DNA of 64,000 nt, from positions 4,650,001-4,714,000 of the forward strand of contig JAGTWJ010000002.1 in NCBI GenBank assembly GCA_020064725.1. Direction: 5' to 3'. Positions 1-13,477 of the stretch are shown here, in pieces (the first letter of the stretch is position 1; each line of letters opens with the position of its first letter). The DNA is from Drechslerella dactyloides. Taxonomy: Eukaryota > Ascomycota > Orbiliomycetes > Orbiliales > Orbiliaceae. Both the position numbers and the translations under genes were made by a program. The notes under the pieces were generated by a model, which saw only the letters and a list, made by a program, of their open reading frames with translations, was not told where the DNA came from and did no database searches.

Positions 1-291
1 CGCAATAAACCCACTCGCTGGACAATAGCTAACATGTAATACATTACTCCCATACATATGTCTCCCACTCACCATAATAAATAATGCAACAAGAAACCCC
101 ACCCCAAACTGCAAGCAAATAAACATAAAAGGAGGCAAAGACATGCGCACGCCACGCTTTTTTCGCTGTATCCATCCATCCAATCTTCTAAAAGCAACGT
201 TTGAACCCAACAATGGAAGGACGGATTATAGTGTATCGTAATCGAAGGCGATACTGGAGGTGCAGGATACGGTCGGACTGTCATATGACGG

Positions 292-1591
292 CTAGAACTC
301 GCGCTCCCCGCGGTGGCCCCACGGCATGACGTGGAACCCGGCCGCCCCCGCCGACCGCTTGTCGTGCTTCTCGTCGTTATTCTCGTCCTTGTCGTCTTCG
401 ATATTGTGCTCCTTCTTCCACTTTTCGAGTTCCTCCTTCGAGCACCTTTCGCGCTCGAGCCGCATGTTGAGGATCATTTTGATCTCAGGACTATACCACA
501 TGTCAGCATCCATTCATTCATTCATCCCGTCGAGCCGCCGGCCTCTGCACGGAAGGAAAAGGGTGGGTTCGTACCAGTACTCGTAGACGCCCTTGCGGTG
601 CGTTTCGTTGCCCCAGACGTCGTCCGACATTCGGCGGCCGACGTGGTACCCCATCGGCGACTGGTGCCAGATGTTCTCGACGCTGAATTCGGCCTCCTGG
701 TCCGGCGTGGCCATGTTGGCGCCGGGTAGCAGACCCAGGCGGCTGATGAGCCAGGCGTCGTCGGACTCCGAATCGGGGAGGCGCTGCTGGAAGCTGAGCA
801 CCTGTCTTATCCGCGACATCTTGCGCAGAGACAGGCCGCCGTTGCCGCCGAACGAGTCCTTCAGGTTCCTGCATTCATTCAATCGTCAGTCAGCGTATGC
901 GATATGAATGGTATGATAGGTGTACACGTACCACGGGGCGCCAACCCAGTCGTACTCGAGCCAGTCGTTCAGCGAGTGGTCGCTGTTCGCGCACAGGATG
1001 CTGTCCGCCTGGAACACGAGCAGATGCTCCACCCCCCTCGCGCCGCCGACGACCTCCTCGTAGAACCACAGGTTCGTGAACGTCTGGAACGTCTGCTCCA
1101 GCGTCGACACGGTGACGTTATCGGGTAGCAACTTGAGGTCCAGCTTGCCGCTGCGCTCGTGCAGCTGCACGGGTAGCGAGGCGTTCAGATGCTCGACGGA
1201 CTCCTTGCTGCCGAGGAAGAGGAAGCGCCATTCCGGCGGCACGACCGTGATCATGTGTAGCAGCAGAGGGGCGAGGTGGCCCAGCGGCCGGGTTTCGACG
1301 AGCAGGGCCAGGCGGGTTTCGTTGTAGGGCGACGGCGGCGGGCGGTTCGGGTGGTAGTCGACGGAGACCGTTGGCAGGGCCTGCTTGACGGTCTCGTGCG
1401 AGGGGCCGAATATCCACATTATCCATCTATCGTACGCTGGTTAGCTTGTAATTTTGTAGTACGATTGTAGAGGGTACGGACACTATTGCCAGGCTGGCGG
1501 GCAGCAGGAAGACGAATTTGCGGTTCCTGGGGTTTACAGAGTTGTACTGCGTCGTCGCATAGTTGTAGTACTCTCCCAACTGGAGCTTCAT
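292..1591 (-). CDS. DUF5672 family protein (glycosyltransferase-like, membrane-anchored)
   Basis: Four exons fit: 1591-1436, 1383-932, 868-575 and 490-292, giving 366 residues in one frame. Exon 1 begins MKLQLGEYYNY and carries a hydrophobic stretch (KFVFLLPASLAIVSV), so a signal anchor and a Golgi or ER lumenal location are likely. The core carries the hallmarks of fungal DUF5672 proteins: ALLVETRP near the start, LVFQADSILC (a DxD-like acidic motif), DWVGAPW joined across an intron to NLKDSFGGNGGLSLR, and DDVWGNE. The last junction creates YEYCPEIKM, which matches the family C-terminus and supports the chosen splice site. Three of the four donors read GTAC. The biochemical reaction of the family is not firmly known; the fold is thought to be glycosyltransferase-like. 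The exon 1/exon 2 junction (a 52-nt intron) is the least certain part. Confidence 0.82.
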
Positions 1592-4500
1592 TGCAGCGGC
1601 GATGAGTGGCTCTTCGCGGCCACACGAGCGGAGAGAAAGGTAGATGCGCTAAACCGAGTCGACGGTCGAAGAGGACGGACAATTGGGTCTTATGGATATA
1701 TCAATTCGTCGGCCGTCGTCGCGCCGTCGTCGCGAGAACCGAGATGCGTTGCGGCCGCGGTCTGGGTCGATATCAAACCGGGTGCTTTGCAAGCTGGCCA
1801 GGCCGGCCCACCGCGAACGGATGAATCTCGATTCTGAGGCAGACCCCGGACCGTCGACAGGTCAGCTGCAGCGAGCCACGGTACTGCAGCCGGGGGAACG
1901 TCGGGTAATCAGGCCGGAGTAAGTGTCGTCGTCCGAGCGGTGAAGTGTCGTAACGGAGTGCAATGTTGATTCGTGGGTGGTCTGTGGAACGGGAATCGAA
2001 TTGAATAGAACGTGGATAGGAGAGCTGCTCCCAAACGGCAGTCCGTCCCTTTGCCTCGCAACGGAAGGTGGCGCAGACAGCGGGTCGTATTTCGACTTTT
2101 CTTCCAGCAACGGTCTTTCCTTCCTTCGAAGTAAGGTTCCCTGCTCGCGTGGGTGTCGTGTCGTAACGTAACGTATTAACTTCTTTGTAGGTATTAGCGG
2201 TCTGGCAACGTTGTCCACGCAGCTGGCACGGCGAGCGAGTTACCGCGGGCGAAAGAGAGGGTTATCTGCAGGCCAGGGGCGTCCGCTGTTTTCGTTTCGA
2301 GTGTTCCCACGGTCAGGCCAGAATAAGCTTTCTGGAACGGCGGGCCCGGAAGGCTGGGTGGAAAACTATCAACGGTCGATGGTCAGGATCCCGGTTCCTC
2401 GCGGGCTGTGGGATGGTGATGGTGTTTGAGAGAACGCCGGGTTGTGATATTATCTTATCGTCACCGGCGGGTATCAGGCCTATATATTGATCAAGATGGC
2501 ATATTTCCATGCCCGGCCGGAAAGGACTCGAGCGCGGAGGAGATGAGGGCACCGGTGGCGGTTTCGCAATCGTCCCGACTAACCTCCTACTGGCATGAGA
2601 ATGTCGAAACACCAACTTCGTTTTGAGAGGCACACTAGGTAAGATAGCGATGCTGGATCGTGATCGATCGATGGCTGGTGAGAATCGACAAAGAGAACGG
2701 CCGAAGACTGTCGACGTAATATTGGCTTAAAGCGGTGCTGACGGCTGAAAACATCCTCAAATGCCCTATCGGGCTTCCACTGGTCATTGCATTATCCCGT
2801 GGTGATATGAATGGCGAATCTGGTAGCTATAACGGCGCGCCTCTTATAGGGCTGTCATCTCAGATCAAGGCAATGGCAATTCTCAAATCCGCATCCTTCT
2901 CTGTACGCATGTACCGTCTGTAATTGGCCAATCGCAATCGTGAGTCTGAGATCCATCGCCGTCGACAAGATAAAAAGTCAACCCGCGATATCAAATAATC
3001 CCCGGCGAGCTGCGCAGGCTCGCCCACGCGAGAACGCTGGTGAAGCCTCTGGTCCTGGCTTGCGCGTCCACAAATATCATCTTATCTCGCGTCTCCTAGA
3101 CCTGCCCGTCCAAACCATCATCATGCAGCGATAATGCAGCCGGACACAAATTCTCCCAGCTTCTAAGAATCAATTGGCAACGGCCGCACAGGAGCGTGCG
3201 CACTGAATACTACCTAGCTGCATACACACCGCCGAAAGCAGCAGCGGGACGCGACGCCTACACCTTCTCTCGACGGTTTCCCAGGCCAAAAAGCGCCATG
3301 GCGCCCGCCCGCCACCCTAATATTCGGCGGCTGACTGACAAGACAACAGGAACGCAAAGCCGGATGTATAGTATAAAGTGAGTAGTGCTAAAGAAAACTT
3401 ATGATCCAGAGCTCATCTGTTGTCCGGATTTAACGGCCACCCCACGCACGCGTACCTGCCAAGAAACAGCCGGCGCGGGAGCCGTCGCATTCGATTTCTA
3501 GAATTCTTCAGCATGAACTCGGGTCGGCTCGATTACGCATAGGTGACAATGCTAAGCTGGAGACAGTAATCAATAGTTCGAGACGATTCTAAAATCATAC
3601 AGTCTTCGGCTTCCGTATGAATTGCGAATCGGCTCCTGGCTGGCCTGAACATTAGTTATATTTCCAGATCGGTTCTTCTTCCGGATCGGTTCGTCGACTA
3701 ATGCAGCTTCTCCTCGAGATAGCTTAGCGACATGCACGGTGCTAGTAACGTCGTACAGCACGTTCTGCACCGTTATGTGTCTGTTGTAATGCTTTATTCC
3801 ATCAGACGTGCCAGTGGGGATAATGCCAGACCAGGGAGCTAGATATTTGGGCATCATAATCTTGGACGAGCGACGAGATATCTGGATAAAGAGTGATATC
3901 ATGATGTGGAGGACGAAAGCTCCACCCACCTATATCCATCCCCTCAGGATCACGGGCTATCCTTAATTTGGTGGAGGCGGCTAAATAAGTAAGTATGTGC
4001 GTAGCTACTGGTCTTGAGACAAGGCACTTAGGGAGCCAAAAAATGGGTGTATTAAAGTATACAGAACGTTTAAAACGTCGGCATGCATGCTGTATGATTC
4101 ATTAGTTGGTTCACGATCAGTGACAGCTTCGCTACTAGAGTAGTATCACGGGATGAATTAGGCAGTGATGTAAGTGAGCCAGCCTGCACACATACCTTGG
4201 TTCGTGAGCCAGACCGTCGTGATCTACCAGGTGCTATTAATTAAACCACTATGGAAGAAAATTTATATGGATGCCACCACCAGACGAGGCATCCGAGGTA
4301 GAAAAGATGCCGCACCTGGCCAGGCAGGCAGGCTGTCATCTACCGGTTATATTGTTATTCTAAAAGTGCTATATATTAGTACACCTATATGTATACGTAT
4401 ATACTACTGACTTGATATATTTGTCACCTAGGTAGTGCCTAAGCATATAATAATGGTAAGTGCGCGCACATACACTATATAGTAGTATGGCACCGTTGCC

Positions 4501-5899
4501 AGGCCTTGCTGGTCTCGAGACTGAGTATAGCAACGGACAAAAATTTTGCCTCAAGTTAGCCAATATCCTAGGTGGTGGCATCCCAATTGTAACTTCATAG
4601 GTGGCATCCTAGTTGTAACTTGATAAGTGGTGGCATCCTGTTCGGCCAGCATTGATATCCTATTGTCACCTTTATATATATATATCATGCATACAAGAGA
4701 AAAGGATGCCGCTTCCAAATTTGTGTGACGACTTCTTCCATAGTGAAACCACAATCTCGAGCATACAATAGCTAATAGCAGCACGGTCGTCTCTACCATC
4801 TAGGATAATCCACATAGTTCTGCAGGACATGTACCAATATTTAATCCAACCATTGACCGGCCGGCAGTCGTGCTATCGATCCTATTGCATCTAGAAAGAT
4901 AGTAGCCCTTTTAATGTGCTCAAGGTTGGTCATCCAGATTGGATTTTGTAGATTTACCGGCCATGTCTATAGTATTGGCAATTGGAAGGCAAGCTATTGA
5001 CTCTTGCATTGTATTTACAGAAACACGCTGCCGTTAATGAAGAGCAACGGGCCCGCTGGATCTCATGGGTCGATTGTCGATTCGATATCTTTCAAACCCC
5101 CACGTTGCCGGCTTGATTCACCCCAATGTTCCACCACGTTCGATATGACCTCTTAACCTTGTCTCGTAAACCAGACTGCCGTTAACCGCTAGTAGCTCGT
5201 AGGTATTATCATCGTGCATAATAGCACGCTACTGGGCTGGGCTGTAGCAAGGCTGGAAATCGGCCAAGCGGCAGGGCACATTCCTTCCTGGGCGTTCGGC
5301 ACTGGATAAAGTTTAACTCGCAGTTTCCAACGATAATAACCCGGATCCATGGCACTTGCACGAAAATCAACAGAGAACTCAATATGCCTCCCTTGTCTCG
5401 CGAAGATGCCTCTCCCACATAGAGCTCGACTTCACGAAGAGCGCTCACCGCCTACGCTGAACCTAAATCTCCCTGGCCCGCCGCCGTCTGCGACGCAGCA
5501 ATGGATGAAGAAACTGTCAAGGATTTATTGCAGAAAAAAATGCAACTTGGCCAACGCATCATGCATGGTCTACCCGCCCCTGGTCTTTCGCAGCGATAAC
5601 TTGCCGCACGCGGCAAGCACGTCCGGTGTGCGAGCGCTGCCGGCTAGTAAAAGTCGGTTGGTCTCAGTGACAAGAATACAGCGGACCGCAGCATGCTTGT
5701 CCTGCATCGTTTTCGGAGTTATCGAATTTGACTACGGTCGATCTTGATAACACGGCTGAGGTGGTCCCCCGTCATCCCGCATGAACGATCTGGATTGTAA
5801 TCGTAGGAAGAAGTCGCCCAGTCAGGATGGAGCCGACCTTTACGTAAATCACTGAACATATACATCTCCAAAACATCCGACGGATGCAAATTCGGCAGG
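1592..5899. other. Intergenic spacer, no gene recognised
   Basis: Only short open frames of up to about 130 codons occur here and none has recognisable motifs or convincing splice extensions. Base composition shifts from mixed to AT-rich around 4170-4920, where an inverted-repeat structure with short direct repeats lies (separate entry). The part nearest 1592-2000 would hold the promoter of the DUF5672 gene. Confidence 0.5.
4222..4765. repeat. Degenerate inverted-repeat structure, MITE-like
   Basis: The 13-mer CACTATGGAAGAA occurs at 4247-4259 and again as its reverse complement at 4733-4745. On each side it is followed inward by AT-rich sequence and a GGATGCC- or GGCATCC-type block. The block GGATGCCACCAC near 4267 is inverted relative to GTGGTGGCATCC near 4571 and 4627. 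Inside, about 30-nt direct repeats built on GGTGGCATCC plus TTGTAACTT occur two to three times (about 4568-4635). This suggests a small non-autonomous element with imperfect terminal inverted repeats and internal subrepeats. No target-site duplication was identified, and chance similarity of short blocks remains possible. Confidence 0.35.
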
Positions 5900-8128
5900 T
5901 CAAGGCCTGGTAATCGCAGTCGCCTCTCCGATCTCCGTCCGTTCCGCGTCGTCGAGCCGGCCCAGGGCCTGGACAACCTGCACCTCCCAGTCGGAAAAAT
6001 AGACCAGCGCCCACTCGCCTATCCCTACAGCGTACAGGGCCAAGCACTATCGACCCGATTCATTGTCGTGAGTATATGATTTCGCGGGGATTATATGGAC
6101 GGATCTCTTACCTGACCAACCCACAGCCCTGCCAGACCCCAGCCGTGATATGCAAGCCAGATGCCCAGTGGTAGAGCGACTGTATCCATCCATCGATCAG
6201 TAATCGTCTTAACGCCGCGCCAGCTGCCGCACTCGGGTGCATGTGAAATCGTTGCGCTGGGCTACGGGTAGCGGGTCACTCACCGACGTAGTAAGACACG
6301 ATATTAACTGCCGCACCGACATGCTGCCGTCCCATGCCCCTCAAGCCGCCCCCACAGCTCCCGTTCAAGCCGTCCGCGATCTGGAACAGTGCAACATACG
6401 GCATCACGTCCGCCGTGAGGTCTATCACAGCCTGATCATCGTTGAAGAGCTTCGCGTAGAAGTTCTTCACCGACATGAGGAAGATCAAGACAACCGTGCC
6501 CATAAACATGGACAACCACGCAGCTAGGTTCGCCGCCCGTGCCGCCCCGCGGGCGTCTTTCGCGCCGAGAAGGTTGCCGACCCGCGTGGACGCTGCAACT
6601 CCGATACCAAAGGGAATCGTGTTGAGGACCTAGAGATGCGGTCAGCTCATGCGTGATAAACGGCAACCCTCGCATCCGGTTGATAAACTCCTACCTGATC
6701 CGTCGTCATGATCACAGACTGTGCTGCTAGCGGGACTTGTCCAAGCCTTCCTGATATGATCGCGACAATTTCGAACGCCCACCATTCCGTGCCGACCATA
6801 ACCGTGCCCAGGAGTGCGAGTCTCAGGAATGTAAACATGTTCTTGAAACAGGCAGTACTCCAGCCTCCCCACCCTTCATGACCTCTGACGTACTTGGAGT
6901 AACCGCACAGCAGGAGGAAACTCAACCAGTATGTCACCGACGTCGCTATTGGGGCGCCATTTACACCAAAATCGAGAGTGTATATGAACAGATAGTTCAA
7001 CATGATATTGATCGGGCTCGTGATCATGAGGACGTACGTTCCGGCTCTCATGAGGCCTGGTTCAGAAATCAGTCAATGAATCCACCAACTTTACAGTAGC
7101 AAAGCACACAGCTTTAGGAGCGGCAGACGAACCTTGCGCCTGCAGATACTTCTTCACACTCTCAAAGTAGATACAGCCCAACCCCCCGGGTATAAACCAA
7201 CGGAGGAAGCTCTGCCCATCCTCGCAGATATAATCCTCCTGTCCTAACGCTCGAAAGATCGGTCCGCTGAACCACCATATCACCGCGACGGGTATATACA
7301 ACACCCCAAGAACGACGAGCGCTCGTTGCAGCAACGTGCCCAGATCGGTCCTATTCTTGGAACCGGTGAATGAAGACGAGGCTAAAGTATCCAGTGCTGT
7401 TGTGCCTCCGTATGCAACTATCGTCGCAGTGCTCATAGCGAACATGTAGCTGAACGCTGCGACGGATAACGCCGCAGGCGATATCCGGCCAACGATCAGG
7501 ATAGATATAGCTTGCAGCGAGCTCTGCAGAGTGTATGCTAGGATCACAGGGACGGCGCTTTTGAGAAGGATCCAAAATTCGCCAGACGCGGAGACGTCTT
7601 CTGCATCTGCTGCATTTGCTGCTGCAGTATCTTGCCCGCAGCCGTAGTTGGGGGTCGGCGAGTTGCGACCGGGGTCCGGGAAGTCTGTGGATGACTTTTG
7701 CGTACGGCTGTGAGCATCCTGGGATATCAGGCTCGTCCGTTCAACGGCATCATTGTCGTATTCGCCGGTGCTCCCAATAGAATACGGGCGCGCGATCAGA
7801 GGTGTGTCTTCGTCGACATGTTCTGGTGTTACCGATCCTTCGCGTTCGTGTAGCGATCCGGCGCCGGCCTCGTTCCAGCTGTTTGTCGGTTCTGGCACCG
7901 TCGGCCGCGTGATCGCGAATGGCATTTGACTGTCTCCTTCGTCGTCCGAGCCGCTGGAAGTGCTACCGGCGTATGCGTATGTCCCGAAGCCTGGAGGCAG
8001 AGCTTTCTGGACCTGTGCTTTGAACCAGGCGTCCAATTTGGCGAGCCGATGCCGAGGACTGGGGCCGAGAAACCAGCACCTGTCGCTTTCGGATGGCTGA
8101 AAGAGTGAATATTGGCGGGTTGGGGCAT
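5900..8128 (-). CDS. MATE family multidrug/toxic compound exporter
   Basis: Proposed exons are 8128-8080, 8017-7133, 7056-6695, 6629-6284, 6179-6112 and 6046-5900, about 618 residues. The first roughly 170 residues are polar and disordered (DEDTPLIARP, ERTSLISQD), followed by about 12 hydrophobic segments starting at FWILLKSAVPVILAY. MATE signatures include ESVKKYLQAQ joined to GLMRAGTYVLM across an intron, PIATSVTYWL, AAQSVIMTTDQ joined to VLNTIPFGIG, and GLRGMGRQHVGA. The C-terminal exons encode WLAYHGWGLAGLWVG and end ATAITRP-stop. MATE carriers export organic cations or metabolites by H+ or Na+ antiport at the plasma or vacuolar membrane; the substrate here is unknown. Exons 2-6 are well supported. 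The first exon (MPQPANIHSFSHP) and its 62-nt intron lack a good branch point, and an in-frame upstream ATG exists at 8170. Confidence 0.85.
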
Positions 8129-11100
8129 GACTCTTGGAGGTAGACGTAACAGCGAATTCAGCGGTTCCATGTCAGCGCCGATAATGACGGCTAGCACGGG
8201 ACTGCATCGATCTGCTGTCATGCTTGCCGTTGGAAGCGGACTCTGGCGAGCCAAGGAGCTACGTAGTATCGTTAGCCCAAATGCCAGTCGCAAGAGAGGT
8301 TTCATCGGCCTGGAGCGTCCAGATGGCGGCTTTCTTACATTCTTTAAAAAAAAACCTCTCCAGTAGATTTTGTTTGCAGGTCAAGAGCTGCGACTGGCAT
8401 GCATGTAAAATATTATGATGTAGTGCTGCAAGAGGATACACAGCGTTCGGAGAATTCAAAAGAACTCATTTGGCCCGTCGGAGTATTCTAGGCTCAGCCA
8501 ATCACCTGTCTCGCATCCCAGAAGCTGCCGCATGAACCCATCACTGACATCCAACCGGTACACCGCGCTGTGAATCCAAGGGTCTCGAACAATGCCCGTT
8601 AGATGGACAGCCACAACTCCTTAATAATGGATTCCTGGAGGTCAGGCGCATCATGAATCCACTCACGCTTCGACAATCCCATTACCAAATATGCAAGGGA
8701 CCACTTGGCCCAGCTTGGACAAAGGAGCCGAGTCGGTTCTGCGCACGCGACAGACGAGCACTTGGACGTGAACGCTCCTATTGCAGCTGTTGATTACGAA
8801 GGTTTCTGTCTCTCGCTTGGCCGAACGCTCGTACCGGGCATTTGATCGCTAAGCAGTCGCACATCTGTAGCGATAAGGGTTGGATGTCTGTCGAAGCCGG
8901 GATATCGCGATATGATACGTCGCAGGTAGATTGTAGCGTATCGTCCAGAGGCGTGACGTGATGTCCTGCGAGGGACAATTCGCTGAGGTTGGGCCGATGT
9001 TGACGACGGGCCAACGCGTTGCAACCGGCGCAAACATCTGCTTGGGCAACGCAGCCGACTGGATATAGGAGAACCGTCCGCGTCCTCTTGACAATTGACA
9101 TACATCGCGGAAAAATTTAAATATCTCATCCCAATCTCACGGCGGTCAGGGGCATCCGGGTAGTTGGTATCCAGCTTCTTGGAACTGGGACCGGACTGGC
9201 CGTCCGGGAATACACCAGGCCTCAACAGTAATAGTCTGTTCTCCCCTAAATATAGACGCCGCTGCCTAATCATAAGCTTTTGCCAAAAGCTAAATTATAA
9301 ACTCACGGTCAGACGTCAATGCGGCTCCTATTTGCCGTCCCAGTCATGCCGTCGCGGAAGGCGTATTAACGGTCACAACTTGGTATTCCTCTCATTAAAC
9401 GCCCATCCCGAGTCCTAAATCGAGAGGCACAGTCGACTCGGCTGTTGCCGATATTTTGTGTGTAAGACAGGCTGGTGAGCTCTTCCCGATCGCAATTCTC
9501 CAGGGTTTGCATCAAAGCGTCAAAGCTAGTGCAAAGGCCGAAGGTCCGAGCCGGGTGAGCCTGGCCTGTACAGCAGTTACGGCATGAAGCCAAAAGATCC
9601 CCTATGAACAGCTGGACGTGACGCCGTCATCCTGTGGGGAAGGGCAGGAGGCCGAGGTATCGTGAAATTGAACATAGGCAGCAGTAACTCCACAAGATTG
9701 ATCGTAGGTATACTATAGGCGCGAATCCATGTCATATAAATTATAATTTGAGGCGATACGGCCCAGCCGCTTCTATCCTGAACTTTCTCGAATGACGGAG
9801 ACCGTTGTTGGAAATCGAAAGGATGCTCTAAACATAGACTCGGAAGGCTTCGGCTGAAAGAAGTTGCCATCTGACGCTGTGTCTGTATACGGAGTATGTG
9901 TAGCATTCAGGGTTAGGTTGACCGTCGAGATGGCGGCCACGTTTTTCGGCAGCCATAGCCATGCTAAATTTTGCTTTGGACATATTAACAACTTGCCCGA
10001 GTTAAGCTGCAAGGTATCTCTGGGTATGAAATACAATTGGTACATGAACCCCAGTGCAAAAGGAGAGTGTGGTTCAAATACTTCCACGTCTACAGACCCA
10101 AGGTCCCGGAATATTGACGAGTTCGATATTACCATCTAACGCGGAATCAATTCATGTCAATGCGCAGCGAGAATACACGCCGAGTCTCCTCTTTCTCGGA
10201 GCTGAAGTAGACCCACTCCGAGCCGTTGGGGCGGCTCATTTGGAAACGGCCCAAAACAGAACGTGTCCGACAGCAGCTAAATTCTGACCGGTTTTGCGGC
10301 TTCTCAAGCTACTAGCATAAGAACCTGCAACCGTAACCCCAACTACAGTACAGTTAACGTCCGAAAGGCCACACAGACGTATCAAGGTAACTCTGCCGCA
10401 CCCGACTTGTACGATCATCCAACCGCTTGGGAGGGGTCTCCACGGTTAGTAATCTTGCACTTTCTGTCCCCAGGCCATGCACCACAATCCAATTTGGCTG
10501 CTGCAGCGGATCCCAGTAAGATCGGTGTCGTTGTCCCGGGTCCACATGGGAGGGAAGCTAGGGGGGTTAATCCGACGTCTGCCTTTGTCGCCCTTATGAT
10601 CTAGCGACCAGGCAAGGAGCGTCTCCAGTTGACCGGGAAAGTTCGCAAAAGGAGCAGGCGACTCGGTTTGCTTCCGCCGACGGGGTACCAGAACAACCAG
10701 CTCGGCCACAGCACCATGTCTGCATGTACTGGTACTATACCGTATGTACGATCGGCCCAGCTTTTGATTTATGACCAGGACTAGACACTTCCATTTATCG
10801 GCCATTTGCGTAGTTGGGGGAGTGGCGAGCATGATATGATAACATCACGAAATGCGATGACATGATGTCGTAGTTCGGTGCGATTAAGTCTTGTCCAAGC
10901 AGGTTTCGCAAAATCGATTGCCTCGTTTTTTTGATAGGGCGTCGCAATGTTAGTCGAGGCGCACATGAAGAGTGGTCGACGACCGCACAATTGACCATCG
11001 TCAGCTGGGCTATCAGGCCCGGAATGAAGCCGGAACCGTCTGCCTGGAGCTCTTGAAGCCAGCAGCCTTTTGTTTCGAGATTGTGATTGTGGAAAAAGTT

Positions 11101-12775
11101 TTTCCAGCAAATAGCATGGTTTCTGCAGGCCACATGCGCCTGACGCAGTCGCAGCGGATGGGTGCATCCCACAAAGCTGCCATTGCTTCGTAGAGAACAC
11201 AAGGAGGAAGTTTGGGGGGGTAATTCTGGCGCCCATCACCGGGTCAATTAGTTCAAACGAACCAGCAAGGAATCGGCGGTATTCCGCGAGGCAGCTGCAG
11301 GACCGGACCTTTTCAGGATATAGCAACTGGAATATAATTTTGTTAGCTTCAAACTATGGGGCCGATACATATAATATTTACGTTGGAACTGGAGACAAAT
11401 TGGTGCTAACGAGATAGTTCGGTGGGTATTCTTCGAGGATTCGGAGTCGCAGGTACCTGGACATTCAGGTGTCGCGCCCAATTTCCCTCGGTTAAATATG
11501 AGAAAGAGCCAGGCAGGACCACTCGAACGGACAATCGAGCGACGAAACCACAACCATGTCCACACTTGAAACGGGCCTAGGTACAAGTACAGCAAAGAAG
11601 CCTTCGAGATGCGTGGTGGGGCGCTTTTCGTTCCTGCGCTTTGACCGATTGAGGACTTGCGTGGGCTGCAGCAGAGGGATGGTGAACGCCTGCTGCCACT
11701 GGCTGTGCTGCAGGCGCTGGTGACGGGGAACGAAGGGGATGGGAAAAAGCAAGCCCACACGTGCACGGTCTATAATTTTTGGCTTCTGGAAGAACAAAAG
11801 AAAGTCTCTGAGAACGAGAGCCGTAAAAGTACGTAACGGGGACCCGCTTCCCACACCCACCGCGATTCGATTCTAATAATGGGAGCCTCCAGGATGGATG
11901 TAAGGATGCAGCATGCAGTTCACCGGGCAGATAGACACAAAGATCAAGCTCTGCGCCAGCTGCAGCGCTGCCTCCGCAAAAGTTAATGCATGCAACGTGA
12001 CCAAATGATATGATGAGGGCCCGGAGCAAGCTCACGAGCAAGGATACGAGCAAAACGGAACGGGATATGAGACGACAGAGTCCGTCTCAATAGAGGCAAG
12101 GACGAGGACGTAGTCATCTGTCCCATAATCTGCCCTTGACAAATGCGCCTGCAGCTCGAAATCTCACCTGTTCCAAGTGCCTCATAAACGTCATGTAATA
12201 CATATATTATGTACTATAGTAACGTGCAGGTGTCCGCCCCACTTTACATTTCGTCTGGTAGTCGAGTCTTATTTGGCTTGGTTCGATTCAAAAATGGTCC
12301 TGTCAAGGGATTCAGCATTAATTATATCTCTCCACTTACGCCCTGCATGCTAGAACGTACCGTGCTTTTAACACTAGTCGGAACCTTCCTTTCACGTAAT
12401 ACGTCCACGGCTGCTAGCTCCCTTCAGCATCTATAAATGATCCAGAGACCCCGTTCATCTTGAAATTTGTCGATATTGAAATACACCAGAGCTTTTTTCA
12501 TTTCATAAGGCGGAGGACAATATATAAAGCCAGCCATCCCCCACCATACCCGAGGATCTCAGGCCCGGTATATTGCCTACAGAAGTCCCCATCCATTGCA
12601 TATTACGCAGCTTGGTATTGTCAGGGCACGGATCCGGTCTTTCTATTGCGCACTATCTTTTTCTTTTCACAATCCGATCCGAACCGCTGTCGTTGCGGGT
12701 GTCGTCAGTTCTCGTACCTCGACCTCCCTCCCTGCTGCGCGTCGACGGTCTAGCACCGCGACGAACTTGCTTAAA
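8129..12775. other. Intergenic spacer, no gene recognised
   Basis: Several overlapping frames of 100-180 codons on the minus strand (for example 10781-11326 and 11248-11766) have no recognisable domain, no consistent splice partners and mutually overlapping frames, so I do not call them. The right end carries a TATA-like box and a pyrimidine-rich leader belonging to the small gene at 12776. Confidence 0.5.
12521..12529 (+). promoter_or_regulatory. TATA-like box
   Basis: TATATAAAG lies about 250 nt upstream of the ATG at 12776. It is followed by a pyrimidine-rich leader (about 12645-12740), a usual arrangement for an expressed fungal gene. Assignment to this gene is inferred from position only. 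Confidence 0.4.
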
Positions 12776-13197
12776 ATGGCTTCCGGGTACTACAAGTATC
12801 GATGCAAAAACTTTTACTCGCACAACTGTGGCAATTGGGTATGGGTCAATAATACAGCTTGTGCGGAGTGCGTCGTAGGTTTTTTCCCCAGAGTAGCCCC
12901 ATGCATGCAGACACGTCGACGGATTAATTGGCGATAAACGGTCTAACCTATTTCTATGCTCGACAGGCGGCTGGCCGGGATTCGCTATCGCTGAGTTCGA
13001 ATACGTGCGGATTGGCCACATTAGAGCTCTGCCGAAGTTTAGGAGCCGATTCTCTTTGTCATGAGTCCGCCGCGGTTTCGAATTCGAAGCTGTCCTTGCA
13101 CCCAAACATGCAGGATCATGAGGAGGAATTCAACGACGAAGCCCCAGTCAGGCCGCGTAGAGATCCCTGCAACCACTTCCACTCTGGTTACCTATAA
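12776..13197 (+). CDS. Small Cys-rich protein, hypothetical
   Basis: Exon 1 (12776-12874) encodes 33 residues starting MASGYYKYRC, with cysteines arranged as C-x7-C-x10-C-x2-C and ending in CAECV. This looks like a compact metal-binding knuckle. A GTAGGT donor and a branch-like CTAAC before the acceptor support an intron 12875-12966. Exon 2 (12967-13197) continues in frame with AAGRDSLSLSS and ends HSGYL-stop, for about 109 residues. The TATA-like box and CT-rich leader upstream fit a real transcript. The first exon resembles short conserved fungal proteins with a YYKYRC start, but I recognise no function. Exon 2 is of low complexity and less certain; a shorter product is possible. Confidence 0.5.
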
Positions 13198-13477
13198 ATT
13201 TGCTTTGAACCGGTACAAGCAGCCCCACCGACCGCAAGCCATCTGAGCAAAAGACAGCGGTTTTCTCGGAGTTTGCGGGGCCTAGGCAGACAGACTATCA
13301 CGCACGAGCTCGCCGCCAGATTACGCACTGATGTTTCTTTGAATCACCAACAGAAAAGAACTGAACTTTGGAGCATTTGAACCGGACTCTTCAATTCTCT
13401 CGCACCGAAATAACAGCAGCGGCAACCGATTTTCTTTATTTTATTCTCTCTGGAGCGATCGATCTCGTCTTCTCGAC

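Noticed and set aside
10781..11326. 181-codon minus-strand frame
   Set aside because: No motif, overlaps a 135-codon frame in another phase, and no splice partners were found.
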